A DNA stretch of 11,358 nucleotides from Rhodoferax sp. (GTDB lineage Bacteria; Pseudomonadota; Gammaproteobacteria; Burkholderiales; Burkholderiaceae). Of this stretch, positions 1-7,517 are shown one piece after another (positions within the stretch are counted from its first letter, which is position 1; the number at the start of each line of letters is the position of its first letter). The DNA lies in the NCBI GenBank assembly GCA_028292075.1, contig JAQGNA010000312.1:1-11358 (forward strand), in the 5' to 3' direction. Under the pieces are notes generated by a model, which saw only the letters and a program-made list of their open reading frames with translations, made no database searches and had not been told where the DNA came from. The translations under genes and the position numbers were made by a program.

Positions 1-1162
1 GCTGTACAAGAACATCGCCAAGACAGAGGCCATCGATCCGACCACGGTGAAGTTCACGCTGGCCGAGCCGTTCTCGGCCTTCATCAACTCGCTGGCGCAC
101 CCCTCGGCCGTCATCATCTCGCCCGCGGCGATCCAGAAGTTCGGAAAGACCCTGGGGCAAAACCCGGTGGGCACCGGCCCGTTCAAGTTCGTCGAATGGA
201 AGCAGACCGACTACATGAAGGTCGAGAAGTTCGCCGGCTACTGGCGCAAGGGCTACCCCAAGGTCGACACCATCACCTGGCGCCCGGTGGTCGACAACAA
301 CTCGCGCAGCGCGATCATGCAGACGGGCGAAGCCAACTTCACCTACCCGCTGCCCTATGAGCAGGCAGAGCTTCTGAAGACCAAGCCCAACCTCGAAGTG
401 ACCGCGGCGCCGAGCATCGTGCACCGCTACATCTCGCTCAACACGCAGCAAAAGCCGTTCGACAACCCCAAGGTCCGCGAAGCGCTGAACTACGCCATCA
501 ACAAGGAAGCCCTGGTGAAGGTGGTGTTCGGCGGCTATGCGATTCCGGCCGAAGGCGTGGTGCCGAAAGACGTGGCCTTCTCGACCAAGCTCGGACCGTG
601 GCCCTACAACCCCGTCAAGGCGCGTGAACTGCTGAAGGAAGCCGGCTATCCGAACGGCTTCGAGACCACGCTGTGGTCGGCCTACAACTACACCACGGCG
701 CAAAAGCTGATCCAGTTCGTGCAGCAGCAGTTGAGTGTGGTGGGCGTCAAGGCGCAGGTGCTGGCGCTCGAGGCCGGCCAGCGTGTCGAGAAGGTCGAGA
801 GCTGGCAAGACCCGGCCACCGCACCCGCGCGCATGTACTACGTGGGCTGGTCGTCATCGACCGGTGAGGCTGACTGGGCAATGCGTCCGTTGTTGGCGTC
901 AGAGTCGTTCCCGCCCAAGTCGTTCAACACCGCGTATTACAAGAACGAAGCGGTCGATGCCGACATCCAGAACGCGCTGAAGACGGTGGACGTGGCCGAA
1001 AAGACCAAGCTCTATGCGGATGCACAACAGCGCATCTGGAAGGACGCGCCCTGGATCTTCCTGGCCACGGAGCAACTGCTGTCGGCCCGCACGAAGAACC
1101 TGACCGGCTTCTACATGATGCCCGACGCTTCGTTCAACTTCGACGAAGTGGAACTGAAGTAA
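1..1162 (+). CDS. gsiB: GsiB-type glutathione/peptide ABC transporter substrate-binding protein (5' truncated)
   Basis: This is the C-terminal 386 residues of a family 5 (SBP_bac_5) periplasmic binding protein, which captures glutathione or short peptides and delivers them to the inner-membrane permease. The reading frame is already open at base 2, so the gene begins outside the window. E. coli GsiB is about 512 residues, so roughly 125, including the signal peptide, are missing. The visible part has typical family blocks: [10 protein letters not shown], then FAGYW, then the domain-II hinge segment [19 protein letters not shown], and near the C-terminus [11 protein letters not shown]. The match to remembered E. 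coli GsiB is high along the whole length, including [11 protein letters not shown], so I prefer GsiB over DppA/OppA. The exact ligand cannot be read from sequence. Two stem-loops separate it from gsiC, fitting the usual excess of receptor over permease. Confidence 0.9.
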   Translation, partial: LYKNIAKTEAIDPTTVKFTLAEPFSAFINSLAHPSAVIISPAAIQKFGKTLGQNPVGTGPFKFVEWKQTDYMKVEKFAGYWRKGYPKVDTITWRPVVDNNSRSAIMQTGEANFTYPLPYEQAELLKTKPNLEVTAAPSIVHRYISLNTQQKPFDNPKVREALNYAINKEALVKVVFGGYAIPAEGVVPKDVAFSTKLGPWPYNPVKARELLKEAGYPNGFETTLWSAYNYTTAQKLIQFVQQQLSVVGVKAQVLALEAGQRVEKVESWQDPATAPARMYYVGWSSSTGEADWAMRPLLASESFPPKSFNTAYYKNEAVDADIQNALKTVDVAEKTKLYADAQQRIWKDAPWIFLATEQLLSARTKNLTGFYMMPDASFNFDEVELK

Positions 1163-1164
1163 CA

Positions 1165-1219
1165 CCGCCGCGCTTCGTGCACGGCGGGCGATTCCGCGGG
1201 TCCGGCATGGCCGGATTCG
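1165..1219 (+). other. Two tandem stem-loops between gsiB and gsiC
   Basis: Just after the gsiB stop, 1165-1169 pairs with 1183-1187 and 1170-1173 pairs with 1177-1180 around a TTC loop, with a two-base bulge. A second hairpin pairs 1197-1206 with 1210-1219 around an ATG loop: ten pairs, two of them G-U, with a perfect TCCGGC/GCCGGA core. Neither is followed by a T-run, so they do not look like a full intrinsic terminator. Such intercistronic hairpins often protect the upstream receptor mRNA from 3' exonucleases. That role here is inference. Confidence 0.5.
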
Positions 1220-1280
1220 AGGCATCTCTGCAAAAGTCCGCAGTGCGCTTGGCCGGGCAGGTTGAACGACCTCTCGCCAC

Positions 1281-2201
1281 ATGATCAATTACATACTCAA
1301 GCGCCTGCTGGGCTTGCTGCCCACCTTGCTGATCGTGGCGGGGCTGGTGTTCCTGTTCGTGCACATGCTGCCGGGCGATCCGGCGCGGCTGGCCGCCGGC
1401 CCCGAGGCCGATGCCGAAACCGTGCGCATCATCCGTGAAGACCTGGGCCTGGACCGGCCCATGCACGAGCAGTTCTGGCGCTTCATCAGCAATGCGTTGC
1501 AGGGCGACTTCGGTGTTTCACTGCGCAGCAAGCGCGCGGTGTCGACCGAGATCGCCGAGCGTTTCATGCCGACCTTCTGGCTGACCTTGGCGGCCATGGG
1601 CTGGTCGGTGCTGCTGGGGCTGGTGATCGGCACGGTGTCCGCCGTTTGGCGCAACCGCTGGCCAGACCGGCTGGGCATGACGCTGGCCATCACCGGCATT
1701 TCTTTTCCGTCTTTCGCGCTGGGCATGCTGCTGATGCAGATGTTTTCGGTGCACCTGGGCTGGCTCCCCACCGTGGGGGCCGACACCTGGCGACATTACA
1801 TTTTGCCGTCGCTCACACTGGGCGCGGGCGTGGCGGCCGTCATGGCGCGATTCACCCGGTCATCGTTCATTGACATCCTGAAGGAAGACTACGTGCGCAC
1901 CGCGCGCGCCAAGGGGCTGAACGAGTTCGTGGTGGTGACCAAGCACAGCCTGCGCAACGCGCTCATTCCCGTCGTCACCATGATGGGCCTGCAGTTCGGC
2001 TTTCTACTGGGCGGCTCCATCGTGGTGGAGAAAGTCTTCAACTGGCCCGGCATGGGCCGGCTGCTGGTCGACGCCGTGGAGATGCGCGACTTTCCCGTGA
2101 TCCAGGCCGAGGTGCTGCTCTTCTCGCTGGAATTCATTTTGATCAACCTGGTGGTCGACGTGCTGTATGCCGTGATCAACCCGACCATCCGCTACAAATG
2201 A
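1281..2201 (+). CDS. gsiC: Glutathione/peptide ABC transporter permease GsiC
   Basis: Inner-membrane permease subunit that forms the translocation channel with GsiD and is driven by a GsiA-type ATPase not seen in this window. It has 306 residues, the same length as E. coli GsiC as I recall it. Hydrophobic segments lie near residues 9-29, 98-120, 132-155, 173-190, 227-248 and 274-299. The cytoplasmic EAA loop that contacts the ATPase is at about 203-230 ([10 protein letters not shown] through RNALIPV). Diagnostic blocks shared with remembered GsiC are [28 protein letters not shown] and the C-terminal [13 protein letters not shown]. The ATG at 1281 was chosen because the protein then starts [11 protein letters not shown], as family members do. 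No good Shine-Dalgarno sequence precedes it. The 118-base gap to gsiB carries two hairpins. The stop overlaps the gsiD start (ATGA). Confidence 0.93.
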   Translation: MINYILKRLLGLLPTLLIVAGLVFLFVHMLPGDPARLAAGPEADAETVRIIREDLGLDRPMHEQFWRFISNALQGDFGVSLRSKRAVSTEIAERFMPTFWLTLAAMGWSVLLGLVIGTVSAVWRNRWPDRLGMTLAITGISFPSFALGMLLMQMFSVHLGWLPTVGADTWRHYILPSLTLGAGVAAVMARFTRSSFIDILKEDYVRTARAKGLNEFVVVTKHSLRNALIPVVTMMGLQFGFLLGGSIVVEKVFNWPGMGRLLVDAVEMRDFPVIQAEVLLFSLEFILINLVVDVLYAVINPTIRYK

Positions 2202-3106
2202 CGCCGCTGCCCATTGAAGCCCCTGCCGTGCCGGTGAACGTGGTTGCGGGCGCCCGCGTGCGCACGCCATGGAGCGAGTTCTGGCGCAAATTCAAGGACC
2301 AGCACGTGGCCCTTGTCGCCGGTGGCTTCGTGCTGCTGCTGGTGCTGGTGGCGGTGCTCGCGCCCTGGATCGTGCCGTTCGACGCCGAAAACTTCTTCGA
2401 CTACGACGCGCTCAACAGTCCTCCCACGGCGACCCACTGGTTCGGCGTCGACTCGCTCGGCCGCGACATCTTCAGGCGCTTCCTGATGGGCGCGCGCATC
2501 TCGCTGGCCGCCGGCTTCATCTCGGTGGCGGTGGGGGCCGTCATCGGCACGGCGCTGGGCCTGCTGGCCGGCTACTACGAAGGCTGGTGGGACCGCATCG
2601 TGATGCGCATCTCTGACGTGCTGTTCGCCTTTCCGGGCATCTTGCTGGCCATCGGCATCGTCGCCATTCTTGGCAATGGCATGGTCAACGTGATCTTCGC
2701 CGTGGCGGTGTTCAGCATTCCGGCGTTCGCACGGCTGGTGCGCGGCAACACGTTGTCGCTCAAGCACCTGACCTATATCGAGGCGGTGCGTTCCATCGGC
2801 GCGTCCGACTGGACGATCATCACGCGGCACATCTTCCCGGGCACCATCTCGTCGGTGGTGGTGTACTTCACGATGCGCATCGGCACGTCGATCATCACCG
2901 CGGCCAGCCTGTCGTTCCTGGGGCTCGGCGCCCAGCCGCCCACGCCGGAATGGGGCGCCATGCTGAACGAGGCGCGGGCCGACATGATGTCGTCGCCGCA
3001 CATGGCGATCTTCCCGAGTCTGGCCATCTTCCTCACCGTGCTGGCTTTCAACTTGCTGGGCGACGGCCTGCGCGACGCGCTCGATCCGAAGCTGGAGCAG
3101 CGGTAG
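2198..3106 (+). CDS. gsiD: Glutathione/peptide ABC transporter permease GsiD
   Basis: Second permease subunit (302 residues), partner of GsiC in the inner membrane. An OppC-type N-terminal region (about 23-75, starting [11 protein letters not shown], with a membrane segment at about 37-58) is followed by the core BPD_transp_1 domain. The core shows [13 protein letters not shown] (80-92), an [15 protein letters not shown] helix, the ATPase-contact EAA loop at 193-215 ([11 protein letters not shown]), and [17 protein letters not shown] at 237-253. The match to remembered E. coli GsiD is strong across the core and C-terminus ([14 protein letters not shown]). The start at 2198 overlaps the gsiC stop by four bases (ATGA) and has no separate ribosome site, which suggests translational coupling. 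The stop directly abuts the next ATG. Confidence 0.93.
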   Translation: MTPLPIEAPAVPVNVVAGARVRTPWSEFWRKFKDQHVALVAGGFVLLLVLVAVLAPWIVPFDAENFFDYDALNSPPTATHWFGVDSLGRDIFRRFLMGARISLAAGFISVAVGAVIGTALGLLAGYYEGWWDRIVMRISDVLFAFPGILLAIGIVAILGNGMVNVIFAVAVFSIPAFARLVRGNTLSLKHLTYIEAVRSIGASDWTIITRHIFPGTISSVVVYFTMRIGTSIITAASLSFLGLGAQPPTPEWGAMLNEARADMMSSPHMAIFPSLAIFLTVLAFNLLGDGLRDALDPKLEQR

Positions 3107-4213
3107 ATGCCACACCCGAGCCAGCCGCCGCGCATCGGCGACCTGCCGTCCGGCCCGCTCGACGCCATCAGCGACGTGCCGGGCGTGACGGTGGGCCACT
3201 GCACATTGGCCGAAAGCGGCGTGCAGACCGGGGTCACGATGGTCCGCACGCGTCCATCGGAGGCGGGCGACTGCTTCATGCACAAGGTGCCGGCGGGGGT
3301 CGCGGTGATCAACGGCTTCGGCAAGAGCACGGGGCTGCTGCAGTTGCAGGAACTCGGCGTGCTCGAGACGCCGATTGCGCTCACCAATACCTTTGCGGTG
3401 GGCACGGTGGCCACGGCGCTGGTCCGCGAGGCCGTCGCCAGGCAGGCCGAGATCGGCCGCAGCCTGCCCACGGTCAACCCGCTAGTCTTTGAATGCAACG
3501 ACGGCCACCTCAATGACCTGCAGGCGTTTGCGGTGACGGAAGACCATGCCCGGCAGGCGCTGGCCGCCACGCAAGCCGACTTTGCGCAGGGCTCCGTGGG
3601 CGCGGGCCGGGGCATGAGCTGCTTCGGCCTGAAGGGCGGCATCGGCTCGGCCTCGCGGCTGGCGCGGACGCCGGTGGCAAGCTACACCGTCGGCGCGCTG
3701 GTGCTTGCCAACTTCGGTCGTCCGACCGCGATGACATTGGCCGGGCGACGGATCGGCCCGGCGCTGGAGGCGCGCTTGTCTGCCATGCAGCCCGCCATGC
3801 AGGCCACCGGGTTGGACGGCGCGCCGGCCGGCCCCGAGCGTGGCTCGATCATCCTGCTGGTTGCCACCGATGCGCCGCTCGATGCCCGGCAACTGCGCCG
3901 CATCGCATTGCGTGCCGGCGCCGGCCTGGCCCGCACCGGGTCGGACTTCGGCCACGGCAGCGGCGACATCGCGCTGGCTTTTTCCACCGCCTACACCGTG
4001 CCGCACCAGGGTGCAGGGCGCTTGCAGACCGTGTCGCTGCTGCACGAAAGCCTGCTCGACCCGCTGTTCGAGGCCACCGCCCAGGCAACCGAGCAGGCGA
4101 TCGTGCATGCGCTGTTCGCGGCCGTCTCGGTGACGGGCCGCGACGGCCATCGGCGACTGTCATTGACCGAACTGGCGCCCGACTGGTCGGCGCTGATGCA
4201 GGCCGCGGCCTGA
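3107..4213 (+). CDS. P1 family (DmpA/BapA-type) self-processing aminopeptidase
   Basis: 368-residue member of peptidase family P1 (S58), Ntn-hydrolase-like enzymes that remove N-terminal residues from short peptides. Characterised members include DmpA (D- and L-aminopeptidase/esterase) and BapA (beta-peptidyl). The N-terminal block GDLPSGPLDAISDVPGVTVGH (10-31) is typical. The precursor should cleave itself at Gly246-Ser247 inside ERGSIILLVATDAPL, freeing Ser247 as the N-terminal nucleophile of the beta chain. This matches DmpA, which is cut before Ser250. LARTGSDFGHGSGDIALAFST (274-294) is the other conserved block. No signal peptide is seen, so it is likely cytoplasmic. The ATG directly follows the gsiD TAG stop, so the gene is surely co-transcribed and probably handles imported peptides. 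D-, L- or beta-selectivity cannot be told from sequence. Confidence 0.9.
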   Translation: MPHPSQPPRIGDLPSGPLDAISDVPGVTVGHCTLAESGVQTGVTMVRTRPSEAGDCFMHKVPAGVAVINGFGKSTGLLQLQELGVLETPIALTNTFAVGTVATALVREAVARQAEIGRSLPTVNPLVFECNDGHLNDLQAFAVTEDHARQALAATQADFAQGSVGAGRGMSCFGLKGGIGSASRLARTPVASYTVGALVLANFGRPTAMTLAGRRIGPALEARLSAMQPAMQATGLDGAPAGPERGSIILLVATDAPLDARQLRRIALRAGAGLARTGSDFGHGSGDIALAFSTAYTVPHQGAGRLQTVSLLHESLLDPLFEATAQATEQAIVHALFAAVSVTGRDGHRRLSLTELAPDWSALMQAAA

Positions 4214-4226
4214 GCTGAAAGCATCC

Positions 4227-5072
4227 ATGAAAATCCTGATTTCCGTCGACATCGAGGGCGTGGCTGGTGTGTTCCATCCCGAGCAGACCCGCGCCGGCAA
4301 CACCGAATACGAACGCGCCCGCCGCCTCATGACGGCCGAGGCCAATGCCGCCATCCGTGGCGCCTTCGACGGCGGGGCCACCATGGTGCTGGTCAACGAT
4401 TCCCATGGCGGCTTTCGCAACCTGCTGCCCGACGAACTCGACCCGCGGGCTCGCGCCGTGCTTGGCAAGCCGCGCGTGCTCGGCATGATGGGCGGCCTGG
4501 AAGACGAGGAGGGCGAGGAGGGCGGCGCCTGCCAGGGCGTGTTCATGGTGGGCTACCACGCACGCTCGCAAAGCCGCGGCGTGCTGGCCCACACCATCAA
4601 CAGTTTCGCGTTCGCGCGGATCTGGCTCGGCGGCGAGGAGGTCGGCGAAGCCGGGCTCTACGGTGCGCTGGCGGCCGAACTCGGTGTTCCGGTGTTGATG
4701 GCCAGCGGCGACGACGTCTTCGCGGCAGAAACCCAGCCGCTGTTTCCGTTGGCCCGCTTCGTGGTGACCAAGACCGCCCACGGCCATGGGAGCGGCATCT
4801 CGCGCTCGCCAGCCGAAGTCCGCCAAGCCATCGAAACAACGGCCCGCGAGGTGCTGCAGGCGCGAATCAAAGCGCCCGGCCGACCCACCGCTCGACAAGG
4901 CCCGTTCGCCTGCCGACTGCAAACACAGTCGCCCGGCCTGGCCGATCTGTTCGCGGTGCTGCCGGGTCTGGAAAGGCTGGACGGCGTGACGGTTGCCTTC
5001 ACCAAGGATTCGGTGCAGGACGTGGTGCGTACGCTCAACAGCCTGTCGGCCATGTCGGCCATGCTGCGCTGA
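4227..5072 (+). CDS. M55 family zinc D-aminopeptidase (DppA-type)
   Basis: 281-residue homologue of B. subtilis DppA (274 residues), a self-compartmentalising zinc enzyme that releases N-terminal D-amino acids such as D-Ala. Expected metal ligands are present: Asp8 and Glu10 in SVDIEGVAG, His60 in VNDSHGG, His111 in VGYHA, and Glu141 in VGEAGLYGA. These correspond to DppA D8, E10, H60, H104 and E133. His122 in LAHT matches the catalytic His115. No signal peptide is seen, so it is cytoplasmic. Compared with remembered DppA, an acidic stretch (EDEEGEE, 92-98) is inserted between His60 and His111, about seven residues. The gene sits 13 bases after the P1 peptidase and ends the operon, meeting the cyclase gene tail to tail. 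In B. subtilis, dppA also heads a peptide-transporter operon, which supports a shared role. Confidence 0.9.
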   Translation: MKILISVDIEGVAGVFHPEQTRAGNTEYERARRLMTAEANAAIRGAFDGGATMVLVNDSHGGFRNLLPDELDPRARAVLGKPRVLGMMGGLEDEEGEEGGACQGVFMVGYHARSQSRGVLAHTINSFAFARIWLGGEEVGEAGLYGALAAELGVPVLMASGDDVFAAETQPLFPLARFVVTKTAHGHGSGISRSPAEVRQAIETTAREVLQARIKAPGRPTARQGPFACRLQTQSPGLADLFAVLPGLERLDGVTVAFTKDSVQDVVRTLNSLSAMSAMLR

Positions 5073-5101
5073 ACAGGCCCGGTGCCGCAGCCGGCCGGTT
5101 C
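5071..5101. terminator. Hairpin spanning both stop codons of the convergent M55 and cyclase genes
   Basis: Positions 5071-5081 can pair with 5091-5101 (9 of 11 pairs, nine-base loop): GAAC/GTTC and GGCC/GGCC blocks separated by one mismatch. The stem includes the TGA of the M55 gene (5070-5072) and most of the TGA of the cyclase gene (5100-5102, complementary strand). It would fold in both transcripts. No T-run follows on either side, so it may stabilise 3' ends or act with other factors rather than as a classic intrinsic terminator. Confidence 0.35.
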
Positions 5102-6314
5102 AGGCTGGCAGCCGGATGGCTTCGATGGCCTTTTGCAAGTCGACCACGGCGCGCGCCCGGGTCTCGTCGTTCAGTTTGGCCAGGTCGACCGCCAGGCGCA
5201 ACCCCGGGTAGCGCTGGTCGAGCGGCCCTTCGCCGGAGGGCGTGTCCTGGCCGAATCCGCGCAGCATGAAGCAGCGGATCTCGCGCGACACGCCTTTTGC
5301 GCTCAGGGGCTCGCCTTCTTCTGTCTGGAACTCTTCCTTGACGAGCGCATAGGTCTCGTACGACATCACCACCCCGTTGGGCTCGCCGTTCTGTTCGAGC
5401 CGCGCGGCCAGGTTTACCTCGCTGCCGATCACGGTGTAGTCCATGCGTTGCTCGCTGCCAAAGTTGCCCACGTTGCAGAAGCCGGTGTTGATGCCCATGC
5501 GGACCTGGAAAGGCTGGCGGTACCCCTTGTTGCGCCACACGCCGCGCAGTTCGCTCATGCGCTGCTGCATCGCCACCGCCATGCGCACGCATTGCAGGGC
5601 GTCTTCCTGCACGCCACGGGTTTCGGGGTCGCCGAAGAAGATCAGGATCGCATCGCCGATGAACTTGTCGATCGTGGCACCGTACTCGAGCGCGATCTTC
5701 GACATCTCCGAAAAGTAGCTGTTGAGCAGGTAGGTCATGTCCTCCGGCTGCATGTTTTCTGAGGTCTGCGTGAAGTCCTTGATGTCGGAAAAAAAGATGG
5801 TGAGCTTTTTGCGCACCGCACTGATGGAGACATCCTGCGCGCCTTCGAAGATCGACTTGTAGACCTGCGGCGAAAGGTAGCGCGACAGCTTGTCGGACAG
5901 GGAATGCAACATGGCCGTGCGGACGTTGAGCGCGATGTGGTTGTGCACCCGGGCAAGCAGGATGGGCGGGCTGATCGGCTTGGTGATGTAGTCCACCGCA
6001 CCGAGCTCAAAGCCCTTTTCCTCGGCTTCCTCGTCTGACTTGGCGGTCAGGAAGATCACCGGGATGTCGCGCGTCGCGGGGTTGGCCTTGAGCCGTCTGC
6101 AGACCTCGTAGCCGTCGATCTCCGGCATCATGATGTCGAGCAGGATCAGGTCGGGCGGAGTGGCCGAAGCGGCGATGTTCAGCCCCTTCTCGCCGTGGTT
6201 CACCACCTTGACGCGGTAGGTGTCCTTTAGCAGCGCAGCCATCAGAGTGAGGTTGTCCGCGGTGTCGTCGACCACCAGCACGGTGGGCTTGTCTGCGAAT
6301 CCCAGGATGTTCAT
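5100..6314 (-). CDS. Response regulator fused to class III adenylate cyclase
   Basis: 404-residue cytoplasmic signalling protein that should make cyclic AMP from ATP under control of phosphorylation. Residues about 9-128 form a CheY-like receiver with the acidic pair Asp16/Asp17, phospho-acceptor Asp60 (LLDIMMPEIDGYE), Thr90 and Lys112 (TKP). A helical linker (about 129-165, with DKLSRYLSPQVYKSI) leads into a class III cyclase domain (about 168-350). Metal-binding aspartates are Asp177 (FFSDIKDFT) and Asp221 (KFIGDAILIFFG). Lys218 and Thr294 (MDYTVIG) sit at the purine-selecting positions, and Asn301 and Arg305 (VNLAARLE) at the transition-state positions. Lys/Thr points to ATP and the class IIIb subgroup. 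A short tail (351-404) ends the protein. The upstream in-frame ATG at 6392 is rejected: the ATG at 6314 has a GAGGAA site six bases before it and starts just before the receiver. No histidine kinase is in the window. Confidence 0.92.
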   Translation of the reverse strand: MNILGFADKPTVLVVDDTADNLTLMAALLKDTYRVKVVNHGEKGLNIAASATPPDLILLDIMMPEIDGYEVCRRLKANPATRDIPVIFLTAKSDEEAEEKGFELGAVDYITKPISPPILLARVHNHIALNVRTAMLHSLSDKLSRYLSPQVYKSIFEGAQDVSISAVRKKLTIFFSDIKDFTQTSENMQPEDMTYLLNSYFSEMSKIALEYGATIDKFIGDAILIFFGDPETRGVQEDALQCVRMAVAMQQRMSELRGVWRNKGYRQPFQVRMGINTGFCNVGNFGSEQRMDYTVIGSEVNLAARLEQNGEPNGVVMSYETYALVKEEFQTEEGEPLSAKGVSREIRCFMLRGFGQDTPSGEGPLDQRYPGLRLAVDLAKLNDETRARAVVDLQKAIEAIRLPA

Positions 6315-6552
6315 TGGGCGTTCCTCGAACCTGAGCAGGTGGCGATTGTTGAGTGGGGCGGCGCTGCAAAGGAAGCTGCAGAACGTCAACACCGTTTACA
6401 GAATGACAGTTACCGTCGAGTTGGAATCGTAGCGGAGATTGCCGCGCTGTCGAGCTGCCTGGCAAAAAGTGCATACACAGGCGGACGATGTCGGAAGGCG
6501 CGGCAAAAATGGGCGCCGCGTTAACATCGCGCTTCAACAGCGGGAGACGGTC
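6315..6552. other. Divergent intergenic region between the cyclase and ypfJ-like genes
   Basis: This 238-base stretch must hold the promoters of both the cyclase (- strand) and the metallopeptidase (+ strand). It contains the cyclase Shine-Dalgarno site (GAGGAA, complement of 6321-6326) and the ypfJ one (GGGAGA, 6542-6547). I could not place a convincing -35/-10 pair on either strand. TAACAT at 6522-6527 could be a -10 for ypfJ but has no recognisable -35. No gene is seen in it. Confidence 0.5.
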
Positions 6553-7425
6553 ATGAAATGGGAAGGCAATCGGGAATCGGACAACGTCGAAGACCGGCGC
6601 GATGGCGGTGGCGGGGGTGGCGGATTCATCGGCGGGCGCAGCATCGGCGTCGGCACGATCGTGGTCGCGCTGGTGGGCGGCTGGATTTTCGGCGTCAACC
6701 CGTTGACCATCCTCGGCCTGCTGAGCGGCGGCGACCCTGCGCCTCAGGTGCAGCAGGCGCCGGCCCACCGGCCGCCGGCGGACGACCGCATGGCCAAGTT
6801 CGTCTCCACCGTGCTTGCCGACACTGAAGACGTCTGGAAGGGTGTCTTCGCCCAAGCAGGCGGCACCTATTCCGACCCGAAGCTGGTGCTCTTCAGGGGC
6901 GCCACGCCCACCGCATGCGGCACGGGGCAATCGGCGATGGGGCCTTTCTATTGCCCCGGTGACCAGAAGGTCTACATCGACCTCGATTTCTATCAGACGC
7001 TGAAAAACCAGCTCGGCGCCCCCGGCGAATTCGCCCAGGCCTATGTGATCGCCCACGAGGTCGGACACCATGTGCAGAACCTGATGGGCATCAGCGCCAA
7101 GATGGACGAGATGCGCGGCCGGGTGAGCCAGGCGCAGTACAACGGCCTCAGCGTGCGGCTCGAATTGCAGGCCGACTGCTTCGCCGGCATCTGGGCCAAC
7201 AAGGCGCAGGCCTCGCGGCAGATTCTGGAGGGCGGCGACATCGAATCGGCCATGAACGCGGCCGCGAAGATCGGCGACGACGCCCTGCAGCGTTCACGCG
7301 GCGGCGCGGTCGTGCCCGACAGCTTCACGCACGGCACCAGTGCGCAGCGCCAGCGCTGGTTCTCGACCGGCTTTCAGACTGGCACCGTCAAGTCCTGCGA
7401 CACCTTCAGCGCTCGGCAGTTGTAG
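6553..7425 (+). CDS. ypfJ: YpfJ/KPN_02809 family neutral zinc metallopeptidase
   Basis: 290-residue predicted membrane-anchored zinc metallopeptidase. It starts MKWEGNRESDNVEDRR, nearly the same as remembered E. coli YpfJ, followed by a glycine run (18-24) and one hydrophobic segment at about 31-57, so the catalytic part is probably periplasmic. The zinc site HEVGH is at 168-172 (His168, Glu169, His172), and the third ligand is likely in ELQAD (204-208). Other family blocks are CGTGQSAMGPFYCP (122-135) and VVPDSFTHGTS (253-263). Cysteines at 122, 134, 209 and 282 could form disulfides. The ATG at 6553 has GGGAGA five bases upstream and gives the family N-terminus; the open frame reaching back to 6439 is not used. 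The physiological substrate of this family is unknown to me. It is divergent from the cyclase and has its own promoter region. Confidence 0.9.
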   Translation: MKWEGNRESDNVEDRRDGGGGGGGFIGGRSIGVGTIVVALVGGWIFGVNPLTILGLLSGGDPAPQVQQAPAHRPPADDRMAKFVSTVLADTEDVWKGVFAQAGGTYSDPKLVLFRGATPTACGTGQSAMGPFYCPGDQKVYIDLDFYQTLKNQLGAPGEFAQAYVIAHEVGHHVQNLMGISAKMDEMRGRVSQAQYNGLSVRLELQADCFAGIWANKAQASRQILEGGDIESAMNAAAKIGDDALQRSRGGAVVPDSFTHGTSAQRQRWFSTGFQTGTVKSCDTFSARQL

Positions 7426-7429
7426 CACG

Positions 7430-7464
7430 CGGTGCGGGCCGGCCGCATTGAACCCCGAATGGCC
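7430..7464 (+). other. Inverted repeats downstream of the ypfJ-like gene
   Basis: Positions 7430-7437 pair with 7443-7450 (eight pairs, two G-U, loop GCCGG). An alternative pairing joins GGCC and ATT (7441-7444, 7447-7449) with AAT and GGCC (7458-7464). The two folds exclude each other. There is no T-run, so this is at best a weak 3' end structure for the metallopeptidase transcript, lying just upstream of the rpsO promoter. Confidence 0.3.
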
Positions 7465-7480
7465 GCTGGCTGGCCTGTGG

Positions 7481-7511
7481 TTGGGGCGTTCGGCCGGTTA
7501 CGGGCTATAAT
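7481..7511 (+). promoter_or_regulatory. Sigma-70-type promoter of rpsO
   Basis: A perfect TATAAT -10 box lies at 7506-7511. The best -35 candidate is TTGGGG at 7481-7486, with a long 19-base spacer. Transcription would start near 7518, giving a leader of about 119 bases before rpsO. The -10 is the only consensus TATAAT I noticed in an intergenic region of this window, and it sits where a ribosomal protein gene needs a strong promoter. Confidence 0.7.
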
Positions 7512-7517
7512 CCAAAG

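Noticed and set aside
2192..3283. 363-codon open frame on the - strand opposite gsiD
   Set aside because: It is a shadow of gsiD and the P1 peptidase start. Its composition is dominated by R, H, A, G and E with no recognisable domain, while the + strand protein is clearly GsiD.
3849..4922. 357-codon open frame on the - strand opposite the two peptidases
   Set aside because: It overlaps two well-supported catalytic genes and has the same shadow-type composition. No plausible start context was seen.
6315..6392. N-terminal extension of the cyclase (26 more residues from ATG 6392)
   Set aside because: The ATG at 6314 has a good Shine-Dalgarno site and lies just before the receiver domain. The extension is not a domain or a convincing signal peptide.
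6394..6416. ACAG repeat and TTTACA/GTTAC motifs as an operator or promoter in the divergent region
   Set aside because: The repeats are short and imperfect and match no operator I can name. No properly spaced -10 box accompanies them.
6439..6552. N-terminal extension of the metallopeptidase
   Set aside because: The family N-terminus (MKWEGNRESDNVEDRR) starts exactly at ATG 6553, which has GGGAGA upstream.
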